A stretch of 64,000 nt of DNA from Heliopora coerulea (taxonomy: Eukaryota > Cnidaria > Anthozoa > Scleralcyonacea > Helioporidae). Positions 1 to 13,800 of this stretch are shown piece after piece. The translations under genes were made by a program, and so were the position numbers. Each line of letters begins with the position of its first letter. Position 1 is the first letter of the stretch. The stretch spans positions 124,001-188,000 of the forward strand of contig JASJOG010000033.1 of assembly GCA_030142905.1 (NCBI GenBank), given 5' to 3'. The notes under the pieces are model-generated. The model did not search any database and was not told the DNA's origin. It was given only the letters and a program-made list of their open reading frames with translations.

Positions 1-60
1 AGAGCGTCTCACCAGTCATAAGAAGGCTGCGGGTTCGATCCCCATCAGGGGCTCAGTAAT
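1..60 (+). mobile_element. tRNA-like SINE fragment at window edge
   Basis: GGTTCGATCCCCATC at 32-46 is a good B box, following AAGGCTGC. The 5' part lies outside the window, so a true tRNA cannot be excluded, but no acceptor stem closes. Confidence 0.4.
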
Positions 61-1283
61 CGTTTTTCTAAGGTTAGAGCCTGACAAACGTTCATCTATT
101 GTTCAAGATATCCCCAAGCTCCATATTTCCTTCGTTTTTGACTTTTAAATCTTATTGGTTATTTATGGGTCACATGAGTATTTTCCTAATAAAAATATCC
201 TCTAGTTTTCATATCATTTCAAACTTTAAATCTGACTGAGGGCCTTCTTTCGAAACCTCGATATCGTATCTCCTCAGTTTTGATAGTTCCCTAACCCTTT
301 TCGTTTTTACATGGTGATCTAAGATGGCGGCCAAACCAGAGGTTAGGTGAAACAAGAAAAGATGTGCATTCTGTTTTGGACAAGGCTTATGCGTAATTCT
401 AATCCAACGTAGTCCTTAAAGAGCTCCAGGAATTTTTCATAAGCTGCAAATCTCGCGCATTGATGGAAGTCCATCAGTCCTCTACATAGTCATGCACATT
501 TTAGAAAAAATGTTTTGTGTGCATTTTCAACGAGGTATTTTGGGAAGGGAGGAAAGTCGGGAAACTAGATCACGCAGGAGATCGACAGGCAGTTACCTTG
601 GCTTAATACTTCATTGCCAAATTACTAGAGCGCTGTAATTAGAGTTCAATGAGGTCAGTAGGTAGCGCATGTTTGTCTTCAGTTCTTTAATCTCGAGTCA
701 TCTTTGCAGTATATATGCCCAGTTCATTGGCTTAAGGTCGAAAATAAGGGCATCGCGACAAGGGACTCCTGTGTGAACATCTTTCTTCTTTTTGAATTGC
801 TATTGAGTTCTGCATTCAGAAAATCAATGAGCAAGATTATCTTTACCAAAACGAATTTTGCTACGACAATGGATAACTTACTAAGTTCGACTTACTCAAG
901 GAAAATTGTTCGTTTCTTGGACGGATTGCCTTCGGTGAAAACATGCTACAGTCAGTGAAAGGATCTCCCTGTCTCAGTTTACTATATGAATGTAAAACAA
1001 AGTGGAAATCAGAATTAAGTAGGTTGCACAACAGTACGCAAAGTGTTCGTCAGTTCCAATGAAAAGTGATCAGGATCATGGGGACATTACACAAACAATC
1101 TTTTATCAAAACATTGAAGGTAGACAACGAATAAAACTTCACCGAATGCCACGACAGTTTTATATGAGAAGTAGTATACGAAGGATAAAGGAAGTGAACT
1201 TAATGAAATCAAACACGGATAAGAGCGTTTGTACAACGACGCAAAGCCGAGTTTTTGAAACGCTCTTCAGGGTGTTTGGTTGA

Positions 1284-1560
1284 AGTGTAGTCTATACGTG
1301 TAACACTCTACCACAGCGACTAGGGTTCGATTCCGGCATCGGGTAGTTATCTGATTAAAGCTACCCAGCACACATGTGAGAAGATTGTTGTCCAGTTTGA
1401 CTCTATTAAGGACAACAGGTTTTCTCCGGGTACTCCGATTTCCTCCTGTAATAACACTGGACCCTTGAGGGGTGGCCCTTACTGGACCTATAGGGAGAAC
1501 AGCTTAACTAGCTGATTGGGTTATCCAGTATATATAAAGACATCTTACTTTTTTACTTTT
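1284..1560 (+). mobile_element. tRNA-derived SINE, older copy of the same family
   Basis: Aligns with 62059-62341 from the tRNA-like head (GGTTCGATTCC at about 1323) through TTTTCTCCGGGTACTCCGAT (about 1419-1438) to TATCCAGTATATATAAAG. The head is more diverged, and A-box similarity is weak. Confidence 0.82.
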
Positions 1561-2294
1561 ACTTTTGTCAAAAAATCAAGATAGAAGTTGGCTTAATTGA
1601 TGCAAGTGTTTGATCGCGGTATCAAAACAAGTTTCAGTTATGATTCTTCTTCGTGTTTTCTTCATGAATTAGTGATGAGTTTGAAAGGTGTAATTTTTGC
1701 AGCGATCCTTTGGTCATTTCTGAGGTCTGATAAAGTGAAGGTAATACACAACATAGTAGGATTAATGTAGCCGTTTGCACTCAATAAACATGTACGTAAG
1801 AATCGTTGAGATGAAATTACGAATTTGAACAACGGAGTGAAACCCTTCTGTTCGAGTAAACCAAGAACTGCATAATACGAAAAATGCAACTTCAACGCAT
1901 TGTATTGATACATATTAAACTCATGACCAGGTTGTCAGCAAGGGCTTTCGCAACTTAGACCCAAAGTCGAAGGTTTGAATTTGATTCCGACCGAAGTTAA
2001 ACGTTGAAGTTGCACTTTTCGCAACATGTTTCGGTCGGTTCACAACCGTAATCATACCTCAACTACTTTCATCTTTTTGCACTGACTGACTTCTCGTTTG
2101 AAAAGTTCCAGAGTGATTGGCTTTTCAACCCAAATGAATAAAGGAATATTTCAACAAGGACGAATAAAATGTAATATTTTCTGTTCAATATCCGGTTAAA
2201 GAAGTATCTGACTAAAGCAAAAAGTATCGCGAATGTTTTGTAGTTAAGTTTTTATCCAGCTATGCGGTAGGGGTTTTCCCAAAGTTTCATTCTT

Positions 2295-2797
2295 TTTTTG
2301 TTTGTTTGTCTGCTCGTTTTTTTGTTGCTGCTATATGTTTTTTTTCTTGTTGTTCTTAAAAATTTACACCTTTCGCCATTCATTTCCAGAAAACATACTA
2401 TCATTAACGCCAACCTCAAACTCATTAACGCAAAAATACATTCATTTTATTCGATCGACAGTCACTAGCGTAGATACGCAACCATTTGCACCGAAGGGCA
2501 TTCTATAGCGCCATCAGATGACCATTAAACACCATTGTACTGTTCATTAGAGATAACAAGATTTCAATTTGGCAAGATATTTCTCTTGCGTAACTGAAAT
2601 TTTATTATCCCTAACGTATAGTAGAATGGCATTTATGGTCGTCTCTTGGCACTATAGAATGCCTTTTGATGCAAATGGTTGCGTATCTACGCTAATGAAT
2701 GTCGATTGAATAAAATGAATGCATTTTTGTGGTAATGAGTTTGAAGTTGGCGTTAACCATTGTATATTTTCTGGTAATGAATAGCAAAAGGAGTAAT
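2295..2797. mobile_element. Foldback element, copy 1
   Basis: The left arm (2364 on: TTACACCTTTCGCCATTCAT) and the right arm ending at 2797 are inverted copies over about 200 bp, including the core GTAGATACGCAACCATTTGC. The 60 bp to the left (TTTGTCTGCTCG and onward) are shared with copy 2. Confidence 0.8.
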
Positions 2798-2983
2798 ATG
2801 TTGGTTCAGTAATGAAGACAGTGCACGGATACAACTAGAGAGAAACAGAGATCAGAAATCAGGAGTTCATCGGATCAACTATCGGCCCGGATGGTGGATA
2901 TTTCACCGTTCGGTACCCGGCAATGGTAGTCCCACGACCTGGTCAGACAAAGGATAGATAGGTTATAGTCTCATACCCGTGTC

Positions 2984-3418
2984 TTGTTTGTCTGTTCGTT
3001 TTTTTGCTTGCTGCTTCATGTATTTGTCTTGTTGTTCTTAAAAATTTACACCTTTTGCCGTTCATTTCCAGAAAATATACTATCATTAACGCCAACCTCA
3101 AACTCATTAACGCAAAAATACTTTCATTTTATTCAATCGACATTCACTAGCGTAGATACCCAACCATCTGCATCAAACAAGATATTTGATCAGGCAAGAT
3201 ATTTCTCTTGCGTAATTGAAATTTTATTATCCCTAAGGTATAGTAGAATGGTGTTGATGGTCGTCTGTTGGCGTTATGGAATGCCCATTGATGCAAATGG
3301 TTGCGTATCTACGCTATTGAACATCGATTGAATAAAATGAATGTATTTTTGCGTTAATTAGTTTGAGGTTGGCGTTAATGATTGTATATTTTCTGGTAAT
3401 GAACAGCAAAAGGTGTAA
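2984..3418. mobile_element. Foldback element, copy 2
   Basis: Same family as 2295-2797, including the left flank, so the two probably arose by local duplication. The left arm is partly deleted (GCATCAAACAAGATATTTG). It ends 39 bp from shugoshin-like exon 5. Confidence 0.78.
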
Positions 3419-3456
3419 TAATAAAAAGCAAAGTGTGAAGTTTACCAGATACTTAC

Positions 3457-3616
3457 CTATTCAAGGACGGTTCCTTATAACCATAAAAATTTGCTCTAAC
3501 GTTCCTCCGTTTAGAAAATCGTCTTTCAGCAGGTGACAAATCCATCGACGAAACACGAGGACTATCCATAGGAACATCGTTTACGGTTCTTGAGACACTC
3601 AGGCCTCCTTCGCATG
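3457..3616 (-). CDS. Shugoshin-like gene, exon 5 (basic C-terminal motif)
   Basis: Acceptor GTTTAATAG and donor AG|GTAAGT bracket 160 bp; entry phase 1 matches exon 4. The frame reads through LSPAERRFSKRRNV to YKEPSLN, resembling the shugoshin C-terminal signature. The intron upstream (3617-9575) contains a LINE and a Penelope fragment. Confidence 0.6.
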
Positions 3617-4003
3617 CTATTAAACACACAACGTATTTGTCATAATGTTAGTGCTGTGATGTGAGACTCCAGATGATGTATTTGAAAAGACTTTAGAGCA
3701 ATAGTCAAACCCATTCGGAAGAAGCCGCTCTATATCTGTCTAAATGCCCATCTGACGATGGGTCTATCAGTTCATCTATCTCTCGATCCATACACCAGTG
3801 ATGAGTACCACGAAGGTTGCAGCGTTGGAATGAAAATATAGAGCGCTCAATACCGTTACTGGTAGAGCGAATAAGTAAATACAAAAGACAAAATTTTGCT
3901 GTCGCTACTCTGAGTTTCACGCGCTCAGTTTAATGATCGCCTGAGCGCGTGAAACTCAGAGTAGCGACAGCAAAATTTTGTCTTTTGTATTTACTTATAT
4001 ATA

Positions 4004-4044
<41 letters not shown>

Positions 4045-4077
4045 ATATATATAATTTTTACACAATATATATACATG

Positions 4078-4108
<31 letters not shown>

Positions 4109-4165
4109 ATACACTATGGACCGAGAGATAGATGAACTGATAGACCCATCGATATCACACATATA

Positions 4166-4210
<45 letters not shown>

Positions 4211-7200
4211 CACATTCATTATATGGCTGAGCTCGCTATCCGGTCTGTACCCAAAATGACGCACGCTGATTGGCTGCTTAGCTGTGCAATACGTTTTCCG
4301 CACAGATCGGCTAGTTTTGGCGGGAAAATTTCCAAGTTGATTTGAAGAAAAACAAGCCAGATTCAGGTATGTTTTACAGAAGATTTATAAAAACAAACCA
4401 CGAAAAAAAGAAGTTAAATGTTCTCAACGATAAGTTTAAGCAGAAAACTAGATGAACAGATGCAAAAAACCACAGAGAAATAGGTAAAAACAAGTAAGCA
4501 AACCTAAGCCGCTAACTCACAAACACAAAGCTTCGTTAAAAGCGATGAAGAAAGGAGTTAAAAGCGATGAAGAAAGGCATCTCCTCATGCGGTCGAGAAA
4601 ACAGAAAGAAGACACACCTGAAACTTGCGTGCTGGAATGTACGCACAATAATGGATAAGGACAACAACAACCGTCCCGAAAGACGTTCAGCGTTGGTGGC
4701 TAGAGAGCTGGATAAGCTGCAAGTGGACATTGCTACTGTCAGTGAAGTTCGCTACGCAGATCAAGGGTCTCTTGTAGAGCAAGATGCTGGCTACACGTTG
4801 TTCTGGTCGGGAAAAGCGAAGGAGGAGAGGAGACTCTCTGGCGTGGGCTTCATGATAAAAACACCAATACCCAGTAAACTGCACAGTCTGCCTGTCGGCC
4901 ACTCGGATCGCCTCATGTTTTTGCGACTTCCCTTGCTTAATGACAAGTTCGCCACATTCATCAGCGTCTACGCTTAAACCCTCCAAGCTGATTCTGGGAC
5001 AAAGGATGTCGTTTATCGCGACCTTCACGACCTTCTGCGGAAAATTGACCCGAAAGATAAATTTTTCATATTAGGGGATTTCAATGCTCGGGTGGGCAGT
5101 GACTCAGAGCTTTGGCGTGGAGCTCTTGGAAAACATGGCGTGGGAAAATATAATGAAAATGGGCGGTTTCTACTCGAGTTTTGCGCGGAGCATGAACTTT
5201 CTGTTACGAACACGTTGTTCCAGCAGAAAGACAGGTTTAAAACCACATGGCAACATCCTCGCTCCAAACACTGGCACGTCAGTGTGATATCAAAGACGTA
5301 TTACAAACAAGAGTGATGCCAAGCGCCGACTGCTACACTGACCACAGACTTGTCCGCTGTAAGGTTGCCTTCTCCTTCAAACCTCCCCCTAAGAAGAAGG
5401 GGGCGCAAACCAAGAAGCTTCATGTCCAATGACTCCGAAACCGTGAAGTTGTCCAGAAACGTCAGACCAAGATCAAAGAGAAATTGGATAGTCCCGCAGC
5501 TCTCATTGAAGACCCACTTCAGCAGTGGGAGCAACTCAAGCTAGCTCTGCAAGAAGCTTCAGTCGAAGCCATTGGCTTTGTGACCAGGAAAAACCGTGAT
5601 TGGTTTGATGAGTCAGACAACGAAATTCAAAAACTTCTAGAGAAGGAACGTTCGTGTCATAAGTTCGTCCTTGCTCGTCCTAACGATCGCTCTGCGAAGG
5701 CTGCTTATCGGGAAGCCTGCAGCTCCCTCCACAGACTGCGCACCTTAAAAAACAACTGGTGGACTGAAATCGCTGAACATACCCAACGCTTGGCTGATGC
5801 AGGAGACACCGGACCCTTCTATGAAGCACTCAAAGCTGTGTTTGGTCCACACCATCAAACCCAAGCACCTCTCCGCTCTCTAGATGGGTCAACTCTCCTG
5901 ACAGACAAGGATTCCATCATGCAACGTTGGGCAGAACATTTCAAAAATCTCTTCAACGATAAGCGGTCTGTGCAGGAATCCTCACTAAATCTGATTCCGC
6001 AAAAGGAGTTGAGACTGGACCTCGACGTGCCACCAAGCACCACCGAAATTGAGATGGCTATCGCCCAAATGAAATCGGGGAAATCTCCTGGCAGAGATGG
6101 AATTCCTGCGGAAATCTTCCAAAACGGCGGCGACATCGTGCGTGTCCGACTTGAGAGCCTATTTGCAGCATGCTGGAAGCATGGGATGGTCCCACAAGAC
6201 TTTAAGGACTCTGTCTTCATACCCCTGTACAAGAACAAAGGCATCAAGTCTGATTGTTCGAACTACAGGGGTATCACACTACTCTCCGTTGCCGGTACGA
6301 TTCTGGCCCGTGTCCTGCTTAACAGGCTCACTCCAATACTTGCCGAGGAAAACACCCCGTAGAGCCAGTGTGGCTTCCGCGCAAATTGGGGCACTGCTGA
6401 CATGACATCGTGTTCAGGCAGATGCAAAAGAAGTGAAGGGAACAAAATATCGCTCTCTACGCAGCCTTTATAGATCTTACTAAGGCATTTGACACAGTGA
6501 GCCGTGAGGGCCTGTGAAAAATCTTAGTACGCCTTGGCTGCCCGCTCAAGTTCCTCACAATACTCCGGGAGCTTCACGGTGGCCAGTTAGGTCAGGTCAA
6601 GCTGTCTGGCAAATTGTCTGACAGCTTTTCCGTGTCAAATGGAGTTAAGCAAGGGTGTATCCTCGCTCCGACTTTATTCTCCATTTTCTTCAGCATGATG
6701 ATCACTCAGGCAAAGAAAAACATCGAAGATGGCATCTACGTCCGCTTCCGAATAGATGGAAGCATCTTCAACCTGAGGCGTCTGCTGGCACGCACGAAAA
6801 TTCATCACAAACTGGTGCTCGAGCTCCTGTATGCAGACGACTGCGCGCTGCTTGCACAAACATAGGATTCGCTCCAACGCATAGTTGACTGCTTTGCAAA
6901 AGCAGCAACAGCCTTCGGCCTCATCATCAGCCTGAAAAGACGGAGGTCTTGTACCAGCCGCCTCCCGGCGAATCCTACTGTGAACCCAACATCTTAATAA
7001 ACAACACTAGGCTTAATGCAGTCGAACACTTCACCTACTTAGGTAGTGTAATGTCGAATGATGCCACCACGGATAAAGACCTAGACAACCACCTATCCAA
7101 AGCCAGCCGATCCTTCGGGCGCCTTTCTAAGACAGTGTGGCAAGATCACTGTTTACGTATATCCACCAAACTGAAGGTTTACGGGGCAGTGATAATCCCC

Positions 7201-7843
7201 ACCCTTATCTATGGAGCAGAGTCCTGGGTTCAGTACAGGAAGCAAATGCGACGGTTGGAACAATTCCACCAACGCTGCCTGCGCAAAATTTTTAACATCA
7301 AGTGGCAGGAATTTGTTTCAAACGAGGAGGTGCTGGAGAGATCAAACCTAACGAGCATCAAAGTCATACTCATGAAACATCAACTGAGGTGGGCCGGTCA
7401 CGTGACGAGGATGGAGAGCGAGCGACTCCCAAAAGCTGTTTTCTTTGGCGAACTCTCCAAAGGCAAACGGAAAAGGGGTGCCCCAAAAAAACGCTTTAAA
7501 GATCAACTTAAACAACATCTCGCGCTCGCCGGCATCTCCCCACTCACGTGGCAGCAAGAAGCAATAGACCGAGCAGCCTGGCGCCGCTATATCACCGAAG
7601 GCTGTCAGAAGTTTGAGTCTGACAGACAGACAGCTGCAACAGAGAAACGGAAAAAGCAAAAAGAGCACAATCGGGATGATCGTCAGACTGCCCCGACACA
7701 CGGCTTTCCGTGTCCAAAGTGCGGAAGGGTCTGTGCCGCACGGATTGGGCTCTACAGCCATCTACGAGCCTGCAAGAAGTAAATCAGACCAGCCTCCCCG
7801 ATCTTCGCAAGCGAAGGAAAAACCAATACTTAATGAATTTTAG

Positions 7844-7896
<53 letters not shown>

Positions 7897-10800
7897 ATTA
7901 AGAATTTAGGAGGAAAATACAAAAGAAAATCATAATCGTGTCGTGTCTTTGTATGTGATAAAGACACGACATCACGACTTTGCAGTTTTTTCATTTTCAT
8001 GGAAACATTGAATTCCGAAAGCGAATGGAAAGACAATTGGTACGATTAACATTACAAACACGATTTCGAGAGGCATTCTGGTAGTTGTATTCAGCTGACG
8101 CAATAAGGAGAACCGGCCATCCTGAAGGTTTGCAAGCTCTAAAAAAGGAGAGTGATGGTAGCAATGTTAAGATTCCAACGAAGTACCTGATTAATTTGTC
8201 TAAATTGATATTGGAGAATATGTATTTTGAATTTGATGAGAAAATTTACCGCCAGAAATTGGGAACGGCAATAGGCACTAAGTTTGCTTTGTTTGTATAC
8301 CACACAGATCCGAACAATTTGTAACAAATGTGGAAAGACAACTGGTCGGCAATAAGAAAACGGTGGAGAATGTACGATGTAGGACGGCGTGTGCGATGTA
8401 ATAAGTCGACTAAACAACGGCACTTGTGGCTTATATGAGTGCTGTACAGAACCTCTGCACCTGCTTACCACTCGAACGAGTAATCTTTTTGCGGTAAAAA
8501 GAAATGCAAAATAGTTATCTAGTTTGTAACAAAGATTTAGTCCCTATGAAAATTTTCGCCTTCGAAAGTCATTATAAAATTTACTCTTCCCCGGCCGAGA
8601 AGTCTCTCCTTGACGAGTAAAATCATTAGGCGCTTGGCACCTAAAATAAGCTGGCGATAGCAACAGTAAAATGATGAAGTTCGACAAAGGCAGGAAACAG
8701 TTCAATTCTCACCGTGATTGAGGGTCCCCAAGCGGCATATGTGTAAAACTATTGTAAAGTACAAGATCATAATAGGCGGTGTGCATGTGACGTCATGGCA
8801 GCCCTCTTGGATAAACTTTCACAAAAGAATCTTATTAACTTCTGTTGTATGTGGAACCAACATGGCCGCCGTATCATTGTCTGGAGAATCCCAAGGGATT
8901 GGTTGCAACCCACTCATAAATGGCTAACGGACCAGCATGGCTTTCCAAACTCAACGGGGAAAAGCAGTCAATCCTAAATGGTGTACTAGTAAAATTTAGT
9001 AAAATTTGTCAAAAATAGTTAGCCTAACTCATTCTGATCTCTCAAGTGAACAAAACAGTTTCAATCAAGCTGTTATTACTTGGAAACCTATGACAGCTTA
9101 CCACTATACTAATGCTACAACGCACCCGTTTGCCTAAACCAAAAGCCTCACTAGCTATGCAACTGATCAGCTTTTGAGTGTAAATATTACTCGATATCAT
9201 ATACATGAAAAGGAGAAATTCTTGAGAACATACCATTTCATAGGTGAAAAACGCATAGAATGAGAATATTTTCACATGGAAATCTTTCATTACACAATTG
9301 GGTTAGGAGCATTTCCACATATGACTGTACCTGTTTCAACTGTCAAAAATATTAGGTAAAAAATCTCTTTAAGGCCGCAAAATGGCGAGTTTTAAGAACG
9401 AGTGTTAGTCGGCCCAGGACCAAATCGAACTTGTTGCGTACAAAGGAATTTAAAGGCTTTCGGTGGAACATAAACTCCTTATTCAGTGCAACATGTTATG
9501 TAATGTGAAATTCAAAACATTTAACTGCAAGAGCCGAGCAAGATACAAGATAATCACATCTAAACCAGCAATCACCTTCTGGTGTCGTGGGAAGACAGCA
9601 AACGACAGGACTAAATTTAATCTCAGGACCTCGATGTGGCGTAGAACTTGAGATAGGCAAATCTCCTTCAGGAATTATCGAGGGCGTATCCACATCCATG
9701 GAGTCTTGTGGATTGTGGAGGGTTCCTTGGATAAGTAAATTGTCAGGTGTAAGAAGATCATGCCCGGTTGGGGATATTACTTCTTCATTTTCAGAATATG
9801 ACGAAGATGGCGTCATATTCGTGATTGATAACGCAGCATCTGCTTCGGAGCTTGTCTGAAGGATGTCTTCGCAAATAATTTTTAACGGCGTTCTTCGAGG
9901 AGAAAAAGAATAGGATAAGCAAGCTGAAATTGTTAGATACGTAGGTCAGATACATTCTGACCAAGGCGAGACAGACAAGCCAAAGGAGAGAGAGAGAAAG
10001 ACAAAAGAAAAATGGGGAAGAAAAGGATTAACCAAAAGAAAAAGAATTACGAGTGTGTTGTATTTACTTAAAATACTCATTAATAATTCACGAAGAAAAC
10101 ACAAAAGAAAACTGGCTTCTAAATGGTATGCTGTAAATCGGATACAGAATTCTAATTAGAATGATTAAGTTAAACTTTTCTCTCGATTTTCTATGTTAAA
10201 ATATACTGAAACTTCAAAACAGCCAGTAAATATGGCCATTTAAGTGTATTTATATTTTAAGTAATGTTTCAATCACGAGTTGGTGTTCTTCCTGCGATTT
10301 CTAAGTACTAAGCAAGTTTAAAAACGAAGAGAAGCCGAGATTTTCATAACGAGTTTCGAGATATTTTGACACCGGAGGAAGAACACTTAACGAGCGTTTG
10401 AAATTACTTCTCAAACGAACCAGTATTTTAGGCAAAAATCTTCCCAAGAGTTGGCAAAATTCAGCTATAATCTTCCTCCAATTTCTAAATACTGATTAAT
10501 TATGCATTTCTTTTGTTTTTACGTCATACATTATTAATGAGTTTGAGAAGAAAGACACAATATTCGCGACCGAACCGTATGGGATGTACTACGGTTCGCC
10601 TTCGGTTCCCCTTGTAAATCCTATACGGCCGCTCATAATGCATCTACTACATAAAACTGTGGGCATCTTGGGCAGTGTGTTAATTCTTTCACTGCATGTT
10701 GGGTTGTAGTCTTTCTGCAGCGAGTTGTACCAATCCAGGCGGCCTGGGTAGTGTGTTAATTCCCTTACTGCATGCTCAGTTAGTCCTTCTGTACCCGGTC

Positions 10801-13800
10801 GTACCAAACCAGGACAACTTATCTGGCTGATAGTTGCCAGTTAACGAGTAAACAGCGCTGTTCCGGCTTTGAATAACCAAACTCCACCAAATAGCTCTAT
10901 ATGGCTAAGGACTCGTTATTCGGCAGATAGATTGTTCAAAGAATGGATAGTGTTGTTCACTTGTTCTGACTTACGCGTCGGCCCAGCTATCCCTGCTACG
11001 ACATGTTACTATGAATTAAGTGGTAAGATCTTAGTTCTGGCCAAATTTAATGTTTTTGAAACCCTATCATCCCATATTTCAGTAAGATAAAACGTTTACT
11101 GCGCACAAAGGATTATTGTTATCTTTTCAGTACAGTCGATTCCGTGAGTATATAAGGAATTAAAGATAGACATATCAATTGGACAACTGCGTGTGCAGGT
11201 GAATATACATGTAGGCGAATATACATGCAGGTGAATATATATGCAGGAGAATATACATCCAGGTGAATACATGCAAGTGAATGCAGCTAAATTACCTGGT
11301 GGTATCAGTAGACCTGTTGTCGGCATCAATTTCGGAGTCAGCCAATTTCGAAAGACAGCTCACACATTTTATAACATCAATAAGAAGATCAGATGATTCC
11401 ATAAGTTTTTCTGTTGTTTTCTGTAATTTTGAATCAACTGTTTCAGAAACCTCCTGTGAAAAAAAAACAAAATAAATAAAAAAAACAAAATAAAAAAAAC
11501 CAAAAAAAAACCTGTTCTTCAAACTATCAACTCCATGGAGTCATGACACGATACAGTAATTCATTATCAATATCAATAAATAGAATATTTTAGTACCCAA
11601 CCGTCACCACTGCTGGGCCACCGAGAGCCAAGAAGGGTCTAGGGGAAGGCAGGGTCGCGAGAAGCCTAAATTTTTCTGACAGAGGCGGAGGGGGGCGATT
11701 TGGGACAACTATTTACGCGCATTCATATTGCACAAATGCTATTTATTGACTGTTCTAAACAATTTGAAAATGTCTAAAATTAATTTATCCTATATCATAA
11801 GATTAGCATGGCACAACCGGATTATAAAATTAGCAGATTAGCATGGCACAGCTGGCAGCAGCCCCCTTGCATGGTGCGGCCCCCGCGGCAATTGTCCCGG
11901 CTACCCCCTTTTCGGCGCTCCAAGACACCAGGTGCGAAAAATGCAACTCTTGGGCCCCCAGGTTGGAATTGAGCCGGTGACCATGCAAACCCAGCGCAGT
12001 GTTCTACCACTGAGCTAGGAAGGCCGTTCCCGAGAGCTTGGGTCGAGTTGGGTCTTAAAAATATGAAATTTTGACACCCTAAAATTTACTTCATATATAA
12101 ACGCCATTTCATGTGACCGAGCCCTAATGCCAAATATTCGTTGAATATACCCATTACTTCAACGGCATTACCACCATTCCGTGGGGGTAATTCTTAAACC
12201 AGTGACTGAAAACGTTTTTCCTGTAAGGACTGAGTTCCAATGCAATTATTCACGAATTAACAATATATTTCCGTGCAGTGGCTACATTGTCTCTAACTCT
12301 CTCCATTTCATTACTCGACAAAGAAAGCACCAAGAAGTCAATAAATTAAGGACCGTAATTTAAAATCATTTGGGAATAGAAATAAATAGATCAGGTCTAG
12401 TCTTAAGGCTTAGTGGTTTACTTGATATCACTAATCACTTCAGGGAAACGTAAAATCTCCTTTTGTTTTGTAACACTGGGTCTCAAACTCATCAATAACC
12501 CATGAGGAAAACTAAAAGAAATTAATGTTTAATCTGTGTCTGTAAGCATGGTACATAGCTCTCTATCATACTTAGGTGCAGTTCAAACGTCGAACTTTTC
12601 ATGTGCCGAATTTAATGTTAATGAGCAAAATCTTTTGTTCAAACTGATTTGCATTTGATTCGGCACATGAAAAGTTCGACGTTTGAACTGGACCTTGCGG
12701 ATGCTGATGTTTTATTAATCAGTTCTGTATCACATTTAGACACCACCGCAGCCTTCTGCTTGCGTTTTTCAACGTAAAACTGTTTTCTTTTCGTTTATTC
12801 CATTCGCCTTTCAAATTGTTCCGAGGGTGACTTAGAACAATTAGATTACATTATATTTATATTTGAGTTTTATACATGTAGTTTGTATACTCCGGTAGAG
12901 AACGGCCCTTAGTTTTGTAAATAATACTTTTAGCAGAAGTCATAAAGGGGTTTGAGTTTGATTTTCGCACACTATGTACTGTAGAAGCTTAAAAAGCATT
13001 TGAAAACTTGCGAAATTTTAAGAATAAAATTAAGTTACTTCTTGAGATTGAACGAAAATCTTTTGTATGTAAAATTGTATATAGTTTTGAGGTAGGGATT
13101 CGTTCATTAATTTATTTATTTATTTGTATTGGACGTATTTGCTAAAGTAAGATTTCTTTTATAAACCACGGACTATTGGAAGAACACTAGTATTTTATTT
13201 TGATGTATCAATAGCTGAAATAGTTATGTGTTTAAATAAAGTAGGGGTATGAGTATGAGTAAAACTTCCCATGGTCTATCCAGACAACTACTACATAAGT
13301 TTTTTCCAAACAGAGCAACTTACAGCTAATAGCTTATGACCATTCTAGATCAGGTTGTCAGTTCATAAGTTCTGGCAGGGTATTAAGATGATTGACTTGA
13401 AGAGCAACCAGCTGGGATCGCCGTCGTTGTCAAAAGCATAATTCACGGCTTGCGGTTCTTTATGATCATGAGGGATCAACATCCATAACAGCTAGTTTCA
13501 ACTACTTCTAAATTTTCTGATCTCTCATGATTTCATCGGAGATGAGACGAGATAAAACCATTTGACATCGGTTTTAGTGATTTTGTGCATACAAAATCAG
13601 AATACAACTCCTATTCTCATGGAAAACTCACCATCAACCATATAAAATAAAATTACGAGGAGACAGCCAAACAATAATGAGCAACATCCAGTAGACGGTT
13701 TATCTGTCTATGATACGGAACATAAATTCTTGAAAGGCCAAAGAAGCCACGTTTGAGCAATAAAAAACTGTCCATTCAAATAAACATTTTTGAAAAGCAT

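Noticed and set aside
3949..4303. Tyr/Ile-rich ORFs
   Set aside because: They come from (TA)n and (TG)n tracts.
9230..9320. Possible further copy of the TTCACATGTGAA element
   Set aside because: Only two or three loosely similar words occur and no inverted ends were found.
10589..10807. 72-aa minus-strand ORF
   Set aside because: It is explained by a diverged tandem duplication; no family features.
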